Positions 42,478 through 52,012 of a stretch of 64,000 nt of DNA are shown piece by piece. This DNA is from Acidobacteriaceae bacterium TAA 166. Lineage in GTDB: Bacteria; Acidobacteriota; Terriglobia; Terriglobales; Acidobacteriaceae. Where the stretch lies: contig ATWD01000001.1 in assembly GCA_000421065.1 (NCBI GenBank), positions 4,208,001-4,272,000 of the forward strand. The letters run 5' to 3'. Both the position numbers and the translations under genes were made by a program. Position 1 is the first letter of the stretch. Every line of letters starts with the position of its first letter. Below the pieces are notes generated by a model. It searched no databases. It was given only the letters and a program-made list of their open reading frames with translations, and was not told the DNA's origin.

Positions 42478-44940
42478 ATGGTATGCGTGAGAAATAACGC
42501 CCAAGGTGTGGCTGAAGGGAATCGGATCGGACGCTACGAAGTGGTCGGTGAGCTCGGCCGCGGAGGTATGGGAATTGTCTATCGTGCAGAGGACAAACTG
42601 ATCGGCCGCGAAGTGGCCATCAAGACTCTAACGGACTCTACCCCAGAGATGAGGGAACGCTTCTATGTGGAAGCACGCGCAGGAGCTCTGAACCATACCA
42701 ACATCGCGACGGTTTATGAATTTGGTGAGTATGAGGGTAAACCCTTCATCGCCATGGAGTACCTCCCCGGACAATCTCTCGACCGCATGCTGCGTTCCGT
42801 TACAAGGCTATCACTGTACGACGGTATTTATATTGCCGAACAACTTTGCGCCGGAGTTGGCTATGCTCATCAGCATGGGTTGGTGCATCGAGACATGAAG
42901 CCTGCGAATGTTATCGTGTCCGCAGAGAGCCATGCGAAGATCGTAGATTTCGGTATTGCGCATCTCGAGGATCAGACAAGCCGGCTAACCCGTACGGATT
43001 CTCTGCTGGGTACTTTTCACTATATCGCTCCCGAGAGATTTAAAGGAGAGTTGAGCGATGGGCGATCCGATATCTGGTCGATCGGTGTCATGCTCTTCGA
43101 GATGATCACCGGAGAGCTTCCTTTCAAGGGAAAAGACGCAGCCGCAATTTACCAGGTAATACATGAACCACATGGCAGTATCTCCACATTCATTTCGGGG
43201 GCACCACCCGAACTGGATCAGGTTATCGATAAGGCGCTTGCCAAAGATCCTAACGAGCGTTATGCGAGTGCAGGTGAAATGCAGTCTGACCTACAGGCTA
43301 TACTCGGACTACTGAGGCAGGAGCGTGTCCAAGATCTCATGGCCTCGGCACGTCGGCTTGAAGCTGCAGGCCAGCTTGCTAGTGCTCGAATTACTTTGTT
43401 GCAAGCACAAAAACTGGTTCCGGAGGATGCAGAAACCCGTGCGATGCTTGGTGCCGTGCAGAGCAGGCTCGGAGAGTTGCAGCGTAGTGAGCAATTACGG
43501 CAGATCGTTTCGCAGGCAGAAGCCGCAGTTATCTCAAAAAAATATGATGAAGCTCTTCAGCTTTTCGGCCAAGCACTACCGTTCGATCCACAAAATGAGT
43601 TTTCCCTAAGGATGCGTTTGGAAGTAGTGCAAGCAGCAAAGACACGCTCCCTGCAAGTAAGGTCACTCTGCGAACAAGCCCATCAGACGCGTCGACGAGG
43701 AGATTTGGTTGGTGCGCAGGAGATTTTAAACCGAGCCCTTGAGTTGGACAATGCCAGTACAGATCTTCGCAATGCGCATGCTGTGTTACAGCGCGAGATC
43801 AGGAACGAGCAACAAAAAAAGGAAGTCGCAGAACTCGTACGAAACGCGCGACTTGACTTGAGCGCGCGCCGATTTATGGAGGCCATCGGAATCTTGAGAA
43901 AGGCTGCACTCCTCGACCCGACTCAAGGAGAAGTTCAAGCATTGCTATTTGAAGCGGTTACAGGTCAGAGAGAAGAGGAGAAGAATTTACTGCTGGAAAA
44001 AGTTATCGCGGAGATCCAGAATAGTCTGGATGCGGACGATCTCAGCCTCGCTGAATCTCGCGTGATGCAGGTGCTCGAGAACCTTCCGTCAGAAAATGCT
44101 TTGCTTGTGTTGAAGTCGCAGATTGACGAGCGCAAGAAGGCCTCAAAGATCCAAAAACGTGTGCATCAGGCAGTGCTCCAATCACAGGAGTTGCTTGTCG
44201 ATCATCCTGAACACGCACTCCAAATAATCGACGACGCACTCCTTGCTCTTCCTGAGAACGAAGACCTGCTGCGCTTTCGGCGGCGACTCCAACAGTATCT
44301 TCAACCGTTGGTTCAGGAGAAGATCGGGGGAACTACTGCGGAGATGAGCAGCGAGAGCCGCGTCGTTTTGTCCGAGACCTCAAACGAAATGGGCTCTTTT
44401 CCACCGGCAGAGAGTTTTAAAAAGCGCTCAGATCTCGAGCAGGAACGTGCACATTTTCAAGACAAATCTCTAGCATCCATGTCTTCAGCGGCGAGAGAGC
44501 CAGAGACTCTTCTAAGGAAGATAATCGGGACTCTGCTGTTCCAAGGATTGGCGGTGGTTGCTGCACTCGCCATCTCGATCGGTATCACCATGAGGCTTCC
44601 GCACATTACTCGCAAGAGCACACATTCGACAAATCCGCATACAGATACATATGCAACACCAGTCGGGCTTTTGACTTTTATGCAGATCGATGCTTCGCCC
44701 TGGGCGATGATCGTAGCGGTTACGAGGAATGGAGGCGGTTCTGTCCCGCTTCCGGATTCAGATCCCCATACACCTTTGCGAATCGAACGAGTATCCCCGG
44801 GAGATTACACGGTGATTCTCCGAGATGCGGATAGCACGGAACGTGTCTTGCAATGCAGCATTGACCAAGAACATCATCGATGCACATTCCAACTCGTGCT
44901 TCCCGATCTAGATCAAATCGTGAAAGGAGCAAAGAAATGA
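42478..44940 (+). CDS. Membrane Ser/Thr protein kinase with TPR region (PpkA-like)
   Basis: 820 residues. The N-terminal kinase domain (about 18-285) is complete: ELGRGGMGIVYRAED P-loop, catalytic Lys in VAIKTL, HRDMKPANV loop, DFGIAHL, APERF. Residues ~290-640 form helical TPR-like repeats (GEVQALLFEAV, AESRVMQVLENLPSENALL). A transmembrane helix (LLFQGLAVVAALAISIGIT, about 686-705) leads to a ~115-residue periplasmic end. In Pseudomonas the kinase PpkA switches T6SS on through phosphorylation; a like role here is inferred from position. Its stop overlaps the next start (ATGA). Confidence 0.9.
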   Translation: MVCVRNNAQGVAEGNRIGRYEVVGELGRGGMGIVYRAEDKLIGREVAIKTLTDSTPEMRERFYVEARAGALNHTNIATVYEFGEYEGKPFIAMEYLPGQSLDRMLRSVTRLSLYDGIYIAEQLCAGVGYAHQHGLVHRDMKPANVIVSAESHAKIVDFGIAHLEDQTSRLTRTDSLLGTFHYIAPERFKGELSDGRSDIWSIGVMLFEMITGELPFKGKDAAAIYQVIHEPHGSISTFISGAPPELDQVIDKALAKDPNERYASAGEMQSDLQAILGLLRQERVQDLMASARRLEAAGQLASARITLLQAQKLVPEDAETRAMLGAVQSRLGELQRSEQLRQIVSQAEAAVISKKYDEALQLFGQALPFDPQNEFSLRMRLEVVQAAKTRSLQVRSLCEQAHQTRRRGDLVGAQEILNRALELDNASTDLRNAHAVLQREIRNEQQKKEVAELVRNARLDLSARRFMEAIGILRKAALLDPTQGEVQALLFEAVTGQREEEKNLLLEKVIAEIQNSLDADDLSLAESRVMQVLENLPSENALLVLKSQIDERKKASKIQKRVHQAVLQSQELLVDHPEHALQIIDDALLALPENEDLLRFRRRLQQYLQPLVQEKIGGTTAEMSSESRVVLSETSNEMGSFPPAESFKKRSDLEQERAHFQDKSLASMSSAAREPETLLRKIIGTLLFQGLAVVAALAISIGITMRLPHITRKSTHSTNPHTDTYATPVGLLTFMQIDASPWAMIVAVTRNGGGSVPLPDSDPHTPLRIERVSPGDYTVILRDADSTERVLQCSIDQEHHRCTFQLVLPDLDQIVKGAKK

Positions 44941-46172
44941 GGTGGATTACAAGGCGCTGCTTGACCATGCTGTTCGGTGCCACAGTGTTTGTGCTGATGC
45001 CTCAACTGCTAGCGCAGGATCAAATAGACTCGCTCGATAAGCAGATCAAACAAGCGCAATCGCAGGAACTTCTGGATCAAGTCACTGCCCTTATTTGTGA
45101 GGCTGCTCAGAAGGATGAGCATAAGTACGCCAAAAAGTGTAAACAAGCACACGACGATCAACTTAGACAGGAACAACAGTTCACTGAACTGCTTAAAGCG
45201 GGAACTATCGAGTTCCAAACAAAAGACTTTAGCAAAGCGATCCAGGATTTGAACCAGATCACATTCGGCCCCTTGCATGCTCAGGCACAGCAGTTAATCC
45301 AACTTGCGGCTGCATCAATGGCTGAGGCTGCGAATAAAGTCAAAGAGGGAGCACTGCTACAGACTGCGCTAGCTGCATACCAGCGAGGCGATTTTGATGC
45401 TGCGGTCGCATTGGCTACTCAAATTTCCACTTTCTCGTTGAAGAGTGCTGCCAGACAGATAACCACCAATGTGCGTATCTACAGAGAAACCATGGTGCAG
45501 GCTGACGTCCTCCGACGTGCTGGCAATTTAGAGGAAGCGCGTCAGAAGTATGCATTCGCTTTGAAGATAACGTCCAATGGGCCAGGTGACCCGGCGGATA
45601 AGATGCACAGTGTCGAGGCGGCGATCGCGAAGAAGAGAGTCAATGTCAACGCACAGGTCTCCGTGCCCTTGACCGCAGACGTTACAACCGTGGCACGGAT
45701 ACGCGCCGGTTTGTTGAAGGCCCAGAACGAGGAAAGCAAACGTGATCTAAGGGCTGCGCTAGCTGATTACGAATCGGTATTGATTCTCGATAGTAATCAA
45801 GCTGTAGCGCTCGCAGGCAAACATCGCTTGCAGGCTGTAGTTACAAGTTTTCCCGAATCAGAACAGAGTCTTCTGGAGCAGGGGCTTCGTAGCTTCTATT
45901 CTTCGGACTTTGAAGGCAGCAGAGTTACGCTTATGCGTTACCTGGAGAGTGCCCCCTTGACGTGCAAGGGCCCGGCGCAATTCTATCTGGGGGCAGCTCT
46001 TTTGTCTGAGTCCCTGTTGGCTGATCCACGGTCAACCGCGCTCATCGCAGATTTACGCAGTGAGGCTAAACGGAATTTTGTAGCTGCAAAGCATAGCGGC
46101 TACAAGCCGGTTGAAAATTTAGTATCGCCAAAAATCTTGACAGTGTGGAACAACGAATCGATTGAGCCGTGA
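44937..46172 (+). CDS. Exported repeat-helical protein coupled to the kinase
   Basis: 411 residues. ATG 44937 overlaps the kinase stop by 4 bases and has AAAGGAG upstream. A signal peptide (LTMLFGATVFVLMPQLLAQ, cleavage before DQIDS) is followed by long Gln/Ala/Glu-rich helices, for example FQTKDFSKAIQDLNQITFG and ALLQTALAAYQRGDFDAAV, that look like degenerate TPRs. It is probably periplasmic and could bind the periplasmic tail of the kinase to transmit a signal. Function otherwise unknown. Confidence 0.75.
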   Translation: MRWITRRCLTMLFGATVFVLMPQLLAQDQIDSLDKQIKQAQSQELLDQVTALICEAAQKDEHKYAKKCKQAHDDQLRQEQQFTELLKAGTIEFQTKDFSKAIQDLNQITFGPLHAQAQQLIQLAAASMAEAANKVKEGALLQTALAAYQRGDFDAAVALATQISTFSLKSAARQITTNVRIYRETMVQADVLRRAGNLEEARQKYAFALKITSNGPGDPADKMHSVEAAIAKKRVNVNAQVSVPLTADVTTVARIRAGLLKAQNEESKRDLRAALADYESVLILDSNQAVALAGKHRLQAVVTSFPESEQSLLEQGLRSFYSSDFEGSRVTLMRYLESAPLTCKGPAQFYLGAALLSESLLADPRSTALIADLRSEAKRNFVAAKHSGYKPVENLVSPKILTVWNNESIEP

Positions 46173-46334
46173 ATTTAATACATATTGCTGGCGGGTACTA
46201 TAAGGTGTGTTTGCCAAAGACAAAACATGTGATCATAACTAGCCACCTCTTTTACGGAGATGGTGATGGTAGCTGCGCCTCGCTTCAGTTCCCCATGCCC
46301 CACATCTTGAAACTCGCGTCGCTTGCCGTGTCCC

Positions 46335-49300
46335 TCATCTTCCTATTTGGGACGGACAGTGCAGCCCATTCAAATAGTTCGGAACAAGCAGTGACGCGCC
46401 CGCTCCGGAGAACTCGAGTCGCTCTGTCAAAGGGGTTCCATTGATCACGACTTGAGTATTTGCAACATCCAGCGGATAGGCGAGGCGATTGGGAGGTCCG
46501 GATTGCTCAAGGCGCCCTCGATCTATAAGCCGGAATAAAGCCCATGTTCCACTGAAGTGCAGGGGGAGGCTACCGCTTCCATAGTTTGCAATCAAGTCAG
46601 CTCCCTTTGCGGATTGGGCGGACCAGGTGAACGTTTTCGAAGCATCTGATCCGGTAAGGCGCTGTGAATCCAGTGCGAAGGTGATGCTCTTGATTCCCTT
46701 GGCTGGTAATACTCGAACACTAAATGTCAAAGTTGGGGTGTTCGACCCATCCGGGAACAAAATGGTCGACAAGGTCGCAAGCCGACGGAATAGTTTGAGG
46801 AACGCAGGACTTATTCTTGGATGCGCAGTTGATGTCTCGACCCATATGCCGCCTAGCTGGGTGAGTTGCGACTTCAGGCTTGCGTCATAAAACTGCCAAA
46901 GAACCCCTGTACCAGGTTTCAAGAGGGAGGCAACATCCTCTCGGGTCGCATCCATGCTTGAGCCGCGCGAGAACGGATATTTTTTTGATAGCGCATCCAA
47001 CGCTGAGCAGAAACCGTTTGAGGCCGCACTCAGCTGCTGCGAGCCTAGCCCTCGCAGTGAACCTTCAACGTAGGTGATGGGCTCCTGCAGGAGATTTGTC
47101 ACCATTTGTTCGATATGGTTTTCGGTGTCGATGTTGAAGCCTTTGGCTGTCTGGCTGACATCTGAAATCGCGGTGGTCGCGGCAACTAAAACAGGCTGTG
47201 TCCCAGTTGGATCGGTAGTCGCCGAGGGGGTCTGGTTGAATTGAGAGATCGCCGCACCGAGGCCCACCAAGCCGTCAATATAGTTGGTATTGCCTGCACC
47301 AATAAGTCGATTAGAATTATCCGGTGCGACCAGAGCCTGGACCGACTGGAACTGGTTTGCTATTTGAGCATCGGCTACAGTTGTATTATGTGAGGCGATA
47401 AAAATAAGTGAGAGGAGTGCAGAGTTAGGAGAAGAAAGACTTCTGAGTTTGTTACTCGCATCGTCTAAGTTTCGATATCGTACAACGGTGGCAGAGCGCA
47501 GGTAAGTACGCCATTCGTCTGCATAGTCATGAGCGTATCGAGTATGCAGTTGTTGCGAAAGAGCTGCCGCCCGTAGCACCGGAGAGCTTGCATCTCCAAT
47601 TACCCAACTTTCCCCCACGAAAAAGCGCTCCGGATGATTCGCGGCTTCCATCACCTGAATAAATCCTTTTGCAGTGAACGCACCGGGGACTACGTGTGAT
47701 TCGGAAACGGTAGCTGCTGATCCCGGAAACATACGATTGAAGTCGATGGGGGAATTGTTTTGGTTCGCCGTGGAGAGAATGTTGCGGTAAACACGCTCGA
47801 AACTGCCAAAATTATTCAGATATGTACGTGCACGCGTGACGATCGCACTATCAGGAAGCAAGTGATAGGGGTTGTTGATGAGAAGTTCTTGTGCGTAGAA
47901 ACGAAATTGCCTGTCCGCTAATTCCGACCGATCATCTCCTGCCGGATGCGCGCCCTCAAGCCATGCTATATCGAGGATTGGAGGCAGAAATTCGACTGTG
48001 CTCTTATCCGGGAGGGATGTTGTAATCAAGTAAGCTTTCAGGAAATTGTACGTGGTCAGATAATCCGCGTCCGGGAGTGGGGTGGGAGGCAGTGACCGCA
48101 GTTTCGTTGTAAGGTTTCGCTGTGTCTCATCAAATATCAAGCGCTGAAACTTCTTAAAATAGATTTGCAAAGCAGAAGTAAGCATGGCATCTCCCCGGTA
48201 CAAGCCCCAGCGAAGCGAAAGAGGGACGCCGTTGTGCTCATACTCCCGCAACTGACTGATCGTTGATCGGAGATGATCCAGGCGCCTCAGTTCGCTTGTG
48301 GAAGCCACGGACAGCAGTGCTGGTTCATCCTGTATCGACTCTGCGTCTCGTTCGATCGAGCGTTCAAGCTGCAGATTCCAAATGAAAGAGACTGTCAACC
48401 CAGCGATCCAGATCAGGAGAGCCAAGGCACCCGCGGCTAATCCAATACGCTTTATAAGATGTACATGGCGACTGCTGCGCGTTCCTTCAAGTGCTTCCTG
48501 ATCCCCGAGCAGCACCTGCTGAAAGAGTCGAGGCAGAAAGCAGAACTGTGCTACCTTCTGCGTGATCATCTGCGGTTCGGCAACTGCGGGTTTTACTTTG
48601 TGGTTGTGCAAGGAGAGGATCTGTGTGGCATCAGAGGCAAGCACCTCGTGATAAGTATTTGCTTGCGCAGGTGTGCTCACCGACTGGCGCGAAGTGTACG
48701 CGCGCACCCCTGTGAAGAAGATGCCACGAAGGTATGGCACAGAGTTCAAATGCGTTGGGCGCGCAAGTTCCACGAGATAAGACGTGATGTTATTCCGTAG
48801 CTTTTGCAACTCACGGGGGAACTGGTAAGCCGCAGCTATTGAGTGCTGTTCCGACTCGCGCGAGAGTACTTCCAGGAGGAACTCTCTGAGGTTAAAGAAT
48901 AACTTGTCAAGTGCAGTTGATACGGTTGCCGTAGCCTGCTCCGCGTAGACACCCGAGGTGCTCGGATGTCGCGGTAACCGTACTCCAAGAGGTGCTACTA
49001 CCTCCTCCGTGGTCAGATGACGCACAAACTCTTCGAAGCCCAAAATTCGATCAAGTTTGGTAAATACAACATAGACTGGCAGATCAACACCAAGCTGTGT
49101 CGAAAGCTCTTTCAGCATTTCGTTCTGCGTCCGAGCAAGTATCCGCAACGATTCGAGAGCGTTCGAGCCGAAGAAACTCTCACAACTTGTACAGATCACG
49201 GCCGCACGAACTGGAGTCGGAACTCCAAGCATCGCTTTTAGAAGCTTGGGCCGGGTGCGCCGAACAAGCGCGCACCATAGGTGACTGTGTTTGCGCACCG

Positions 49301-49598
49301 CCTCGCCAGCTTCTATCAGCACCCCCTGTTGGGTATACCAAAAGTTACAGACGGAAGTCGGAAGCACTGCGTCATTACGAAAAACTTCGCCAGCAAGTAG
49401 TTCCGGATCAAGTCCGGAGTGAACAACGGTGGTTGTCTTAGCGGCGTTTGCGTCACCAAGCATATAGAGTACCGGCGCGCTACTGAGAAAGCGAACGTTG
49501 CTGCGCTGTGCCAGTGCGAGCCTTCGTTCGGCTTCCCTTATCTGAGTCTGAAGTTCCAGCAATTCATCCGGCACAGTGTATGCTCCCAATTGCCGCAC
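46335..49598 (-). CDS. tssM: T6SS membrane-complex protein TssM (IcmF-like), main frame
   Basis: 1087 residues from GTG 49598. The NTPase-like domain has a modified Walker A, GDANAAKTT (Ala where Gly is usual), then SGLDPELLAG and VYVVFTKLDRIL. A transmembrane helix LAAGALALLIWIAGLTVSF (about 380-400) leads to the large periplasmic IcmF-related and C-terminal domains ending YPLDVANTQVVINGTPL. It anchors the T6SS and spans the periplasm. The GTG has no spaced Shine-Dalgarno, and the missing N-terminal membrane hairpin is encoded just upstream, one base out of frame (49564-49773), so the gene appears split by a frameshift. Confidence 0.9.
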   Translation of the reverse strand: MRQLGAYTVPDELLELQTQIREAERRLALAQRSNVRFLSSAPVLYMLGDANAAKTTTVVHSGLDPELLAGEVFRNDAVLPTSVCNFWYTQQGVLIEAGEAVRKHSHLWCALVRRTRPKLLKAMLGVPTPVRAAVICTSCESFFGSNALESLRILARTQNEMLKELSTQLGVDLPVYVVFTKLDRILGFEEFVRHLTTEEVVAPLGVRLPRHPSTSGVYAEQATATVSTALDKLFFNLREFLLEVLSRESEQHSIAAAYQFPRELQKLRNNITSYLVELARPTHLNSVPYLRGIFFTGVRAYTSRQSVSTPAQANTYHEVLASDATQILSLHNHKVKPAVAEPQMITQKVAQFCFLPRLFQQVLLGDQEALEGTRSSRHVHLIKRIGLAAGALALLIWIAGLTVSFIWNLQLERSIERDAESIQDEPALLSVASTSELRRLDHLRSTISQLREYEHNGVPLSLRWGLYRGDAMLTSALQIYFKKFQRLIFDETQRNLTTKLRSLPPTPLPDADYLTTYNFLKAYLITTSLPDKSTVEFLPPILDIAWLEGAHPAGDDRSELADRQFRFYAQELLINNPYHLLPDSAIVTRARTYLNNFGSFERVYRNILSTANQNNSPIDFNRMFPGSAATVSESHVVPGAFTAKGFIQVMEAANHPERFFVGESWVIGDASSPVLRAAALSQQLHTRYAHDYADEWRTYLRSATVVRYRNLDDASNKLRSLSSPNSALLSLIFIASHNTTVADAQIANQFQSVQALVAPDNSNRLIGAGNTNYIDGLVGLGAAISQFNQTPSATTDPTGTQPVLVAATTAISDVSQTAKGFNIDTENHIEQMVTNLLQEPITYVEGSLRGLGSQQLSAASNGFCSALDALSKKYPFSRGSSMDATREDVASLLKPGTGVLWQFYDASLKSQLTQLGGIWVETSTAHPRISPAFLKLFRRLATLSTILFPDGSNTPTLTFSVRVLPAKGIKSITFALDSQRLTGSDASKTFTWSAQSAKGADLIANYGSGSLPLHFSGTWALFRLIDRGRLEQSGPPNRLAYPLDVANTQVVINGTPLTERLEFSGAGASLLVPNYLNGLHCPSQIGR

Positions 49599-49773
49599 CT
49601 TCTAGTTTTCTTTGAAATAGATAGGGTGAGGGAACTACTTCTAATCCCAAGAACACCAGGAGCAAGTGCATTTCCAGTCGTAGTACTCTATGCAGGTGAA
49701 ATGTTGGCCGGGCAAACCAGCAGAGCGCCGTCCCGACCAAAAGGAACATTGATGAAGCAGATAGGAATGTCAT
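49564..49773 (-). CDS. N-terminal membrane segment of TssM, out of frame
   Basis: 69 codons from ATG 49773, which overlaps the tssL stop (ATGA), the arrangement expected for the true tssM start. Two hydrophobic stretches (FLLVGTALCWF and MHLLLVFLGLEVV) are followed by QRKLEG, after which the frame leaves coding sense while the +1 frame continues as VRQLGAYTVPDELL. Normal TssM proteins begin with such a membrane hairpin. The shift must occur between 49604 (TAG in the main frame) and 49566. It may be a mutation, a base-call error or programmed frameshifting. Confidence 0.65.
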   Translation of the reverse strand: MTFLSASSMFLLVGTALCWFARPTFHLHRVLRLEMHLLLVFLGLEVVPSPYLFQRKLEGAAIGSIHCAG

Positions 49774-50564
49774 AGTGGCTGCCACCGCGTCTTGAGTGGA
49801 ACTGCAACGCCAAATAATCTTGAAGGTATAGGCACAGTGACCGCGGCTTTCTCGGTGGACTGTACAGCCTGAGAAAGATGTGTGGCCAAGTTGATGTGGT
49901 ATCCAATAAACAGCAGAATTGTCACCGTCAACAGAATCACAACTATCCAGAGAAGTCGGGGAATCCAATGGTCGGATTCGGCAACAGATCCAAGTTTCGG
50001 CGTTGTGGGCCGAATAAGAAGAAATTCGCCACGGATGCGTTGAATAATTACGCGGGCCTCACGCTGCATAGCAAACAGTTCCCCAGTGTCACCCAGTGCA
50101 TAGCGACCTCGATACCCCATGAGCAAGCACAGGCAATATACTTCGAGCACATCGGCTATTTCAGGTGAATCCGCCTGTCCAAGATAGCCGCGCAGGTTCT
50201 GAAAAAAAACCTCTCCTGCGAGGTGTCCTCCAAACAGTTCTTCTTGCAGTGGACGCCTCGCCCAATCAGCAAATGTCGGATTTGATTGGTTCAACATGCT
50301 TTCATCCAAGAAAGCCACTGTTGCGAACACGATGGCACGTACGTTAGTGCTGCTGTACCCCAACGAACGTGCCTGCTGTGTCGCAAGCTCCAAAGCATGC
50401 CGTATCTGTGTGCGGAAAGAGCGCGCGTCCTCCACCGGATGCTGTTGCGAGCGAATGCGCACTATCGCCGTTAACACCTCTTGAAAACAGGAGGCGAGGT
50501 TTGTTAAACGTGGAGCGTGTTGCTGTTCTGCAGCAGGAAATGCAACTGATACCGTTGGACTCAC
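49770..50564 (-). CDS. tssL: T6SS membrane protein TssL (DotU-like)
   Basis: 264 residues. The cytoplasmic DotU domain (helices around VFATVAFLDESMLNQ, PLQEELFGGHLAGEVFF, VYCLCLLMGYRGRY and GELFAMQREARVIIQRI) precedes one transmembrane helix (LLWIVVILLTVTILLFIGY) and a ~40-residue periplasmic tail. No OmpA-like peptidoglycan-binding domain is fused. GTG 50564 overlaps the tssK stop (GTGA), and the stop overlaps the tssM ATG, so tssK-tssL-tssM are translationally coupled. Confidence 0.92.
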   Translation of the reverse strand: MSPTVSVAFPAAEQQHAPRLTNLASCFQEVLTAIVRIRSQQHPVEDARSFRTQIRHALELATQQARSLGYSSTNVRAIVFATVAFLDESMLNQSNPTFADWARRPLQEELFGGHLAGEVFFQNLRGYLGQADSPEIADVLEVYCLCLLMGYRGRYALGDTGELFAMQREARVIIQRIRGEFLLIRPTTPKLGSVAESDHWIPRLLWIVVILLTVTILLFIGYHINLATHLSQAVQSTEKAAVTVPIPSRLFGVAVPLKTRWQPL

Positions 50565-51889
50565 GCTTGGGCCTCTACTATGGCTGTCAGGGTAAAGTCT
50601 GCATCCGTTATCTCGCCCGGTATATAAATACCAATGCCGCGAGAATGAAGGATATGTTGCCAGCAAGGCCCCGTCGTATCTACCGAAAAATATTGCATGT
50701 CTGGCTCTACGCGCAATGTGCTGGGTGCCAATGGAAGATGCGTTAGTCTCATTCCTGGAAGCGCACGTTTAACCAATTCAGACACAAATTGCGCCGAACA
50801 GAGCTTCACCAATTGGGGTACCACTGACAGCAAATGTGACTCCCCCAAAGAAGAGCGTACACCGAGGATCCAGCGTGCTCGATGCAGACAACGTTCATTT
50901 GTCACTACGCTTTCCCAAAGGTAAGGTCCTGTGGCCGAGAATGGCAGCACTATAAAGTTGGATGGGATGAAGATTTCTAAGTGTCTATGGATGTGTGCGC
51001 ACAACGCTTCGAAACCCGGTCCCGGATCCATATGGTCGTAAGCCGGTAATGTCCGTGGGTCAGAATCCATAGCAAATGTACAAAGCGCCCCCGCAAGCCT
51101 CGAGAGTTCCATGAAGAAGTCAGCAGGATGGGCGCGTACAGTGCGAAGCAGGTGCTGCAGAGTCGGTAACGTGCTCTGCAGGGAATGCAGGAACCAGTAG
51201 CAGGCGATGTCCGAAGGAGATGCAACAGATGTAACAGCAGTGGGTGGTTGCACCTTGAGTGCTATGGCGGCACTTTTTTCGCCGACTACTTCGATCACAC
51301 GTTGCAATTTTCGGGTGAGGCTTAGGCTTGCGCTTACACGCAAGCACGCAGGCACAAACTCGTCGTCGTACACGAATTTACCGTGTTCGTCGCGGACTAC
51401 CCTTGCGAGCGGCAGCCTATTCATTGCCGGGTTCAACTCACTCTCGACAACAATCTCTATGTTCTTGATAGCAAATTCAACATTCTGCTCGTCCACTCCA
51501 TTGGTCTCGTCTCGTACAATCTGCGAACGCCGAATATATCGCGAACTACTGCCTTTGTCGTCGCGTTTGGAAACAGCTAAATGCAGGAATAACTCCGTGG
51601 CCGTGCTCGAGAAGAGTTGCGTAAGGTCACGATCGGCTGGCAGCTGATCAGAGGTCGGCATGTCGAAGACAAGACCGTCTGTGAAAATGCCAGCTGCATG
51701 AAGCAATGCCACGCGCCCATTCTCAATCGCTTTTCGATCCAGCTGCACCTGAAGCAGTCCGCAGCAGTCCCGCCAAAGACCTTGTGTCCGAAACGAGATG
51801 GAGTCCTCAAAGTAACGATTCTGTATCTGGAAATGATGAGGTGCTAAATACATCCCCTCAGACCAAACCACGCGTGACAAAAACTTCAT
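50561..51889 (-). CDS. tssK: T6SS baseplate protein TssK, first copy
   Basis: 442 residues. The shell domain opens with VVWSEGMYLAPHHFQIQNRY, the TssK hallmark (V.W.EGm.L.PqHFQ). The middle carries LARVVRDEHGKFVYDDEF. The C-terminal head contains LPLAPSTLRVEPDMQYFSVD and WQHILHSRGIGIYIPGE. TssK trimers link the baseplate to the TssL/TssM complex, matching its place in a tssK-tssL-tssM operon. ATG 51889 with GAGAAAG replaces a 19-codon longer frame. Confidence 0.92.
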   Translation of the reverse strand: MKFLSRVVWSEGMYLAPHHFQIQNRYFEDSISFRTQGLWRDCCGLLQVQLDRKAIENGRVALLHAAGIFTDGLVFDMPTSDQLPADRDLTQLFSSTATELFLHLAVSKRDDKGSSSRYIRRSQIVRDETNGVDEQNVEFAIKNIEIVVESELNPAMNRLPLARVVRDEHGKFVYDDEFVPACLRVSASLSLTRKLQRVIEVVGEKSAAIALKVQPPTAVTSVASPSDIACYWFLHSLQSTLPTLQHLLRTVRAHPADFFMELSRLAGALCTFAMDSDPRTLPAYDHMDPGPGFEALCAHIHRHLEIFIPSNFIVLPFSATGPYLWESVVTNERCLHRARWILGVRSSLGESHLLSVVPQLVKLCSAQFVSELVKRALPGMRLTHLPLAPSTLRVEPDMQYFSVDTTGPCWQHILHSRGIGIYIPGEITDADFTLTAIVEAQA

Positions 51890-51960
51890 GATCTTTCTCT
51901 CATATAAATCTGTCCCGTCCACACGCTGATTCGTGAAAAGCCACACCGGTGGAATCTTGG

Positions 51961-52000
51961 CATATGGAATAACAGGTGAAGCTGGGGTTTATTCCATATG
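51961..52000. promoter_or_regulatory. 40-bp perfect palindrome before the FT-motif gene
   Basis: CATATGGAATAA and TTATTCCATATG, 12-bp perfect arms around 16 bases. It lies in the 123-base divergent region between tssK and the next gene and ends 12 bases before the chosen start. It could be an operator for a dimeric or tetrameric regulator, or an mRNA hairpin. Confidence 0.65.
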
Positions 52001-52012
52001 CGAGGTGAACAG

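Noticed and set aside
46169..46444. 91-residue plus-strand frame after the TPR protein
   Set aside because: Has a signal-like stretch (LKLASLAVSLIFLFG) but runs into the tssM 3' end and lacks a ribosome site for that part.
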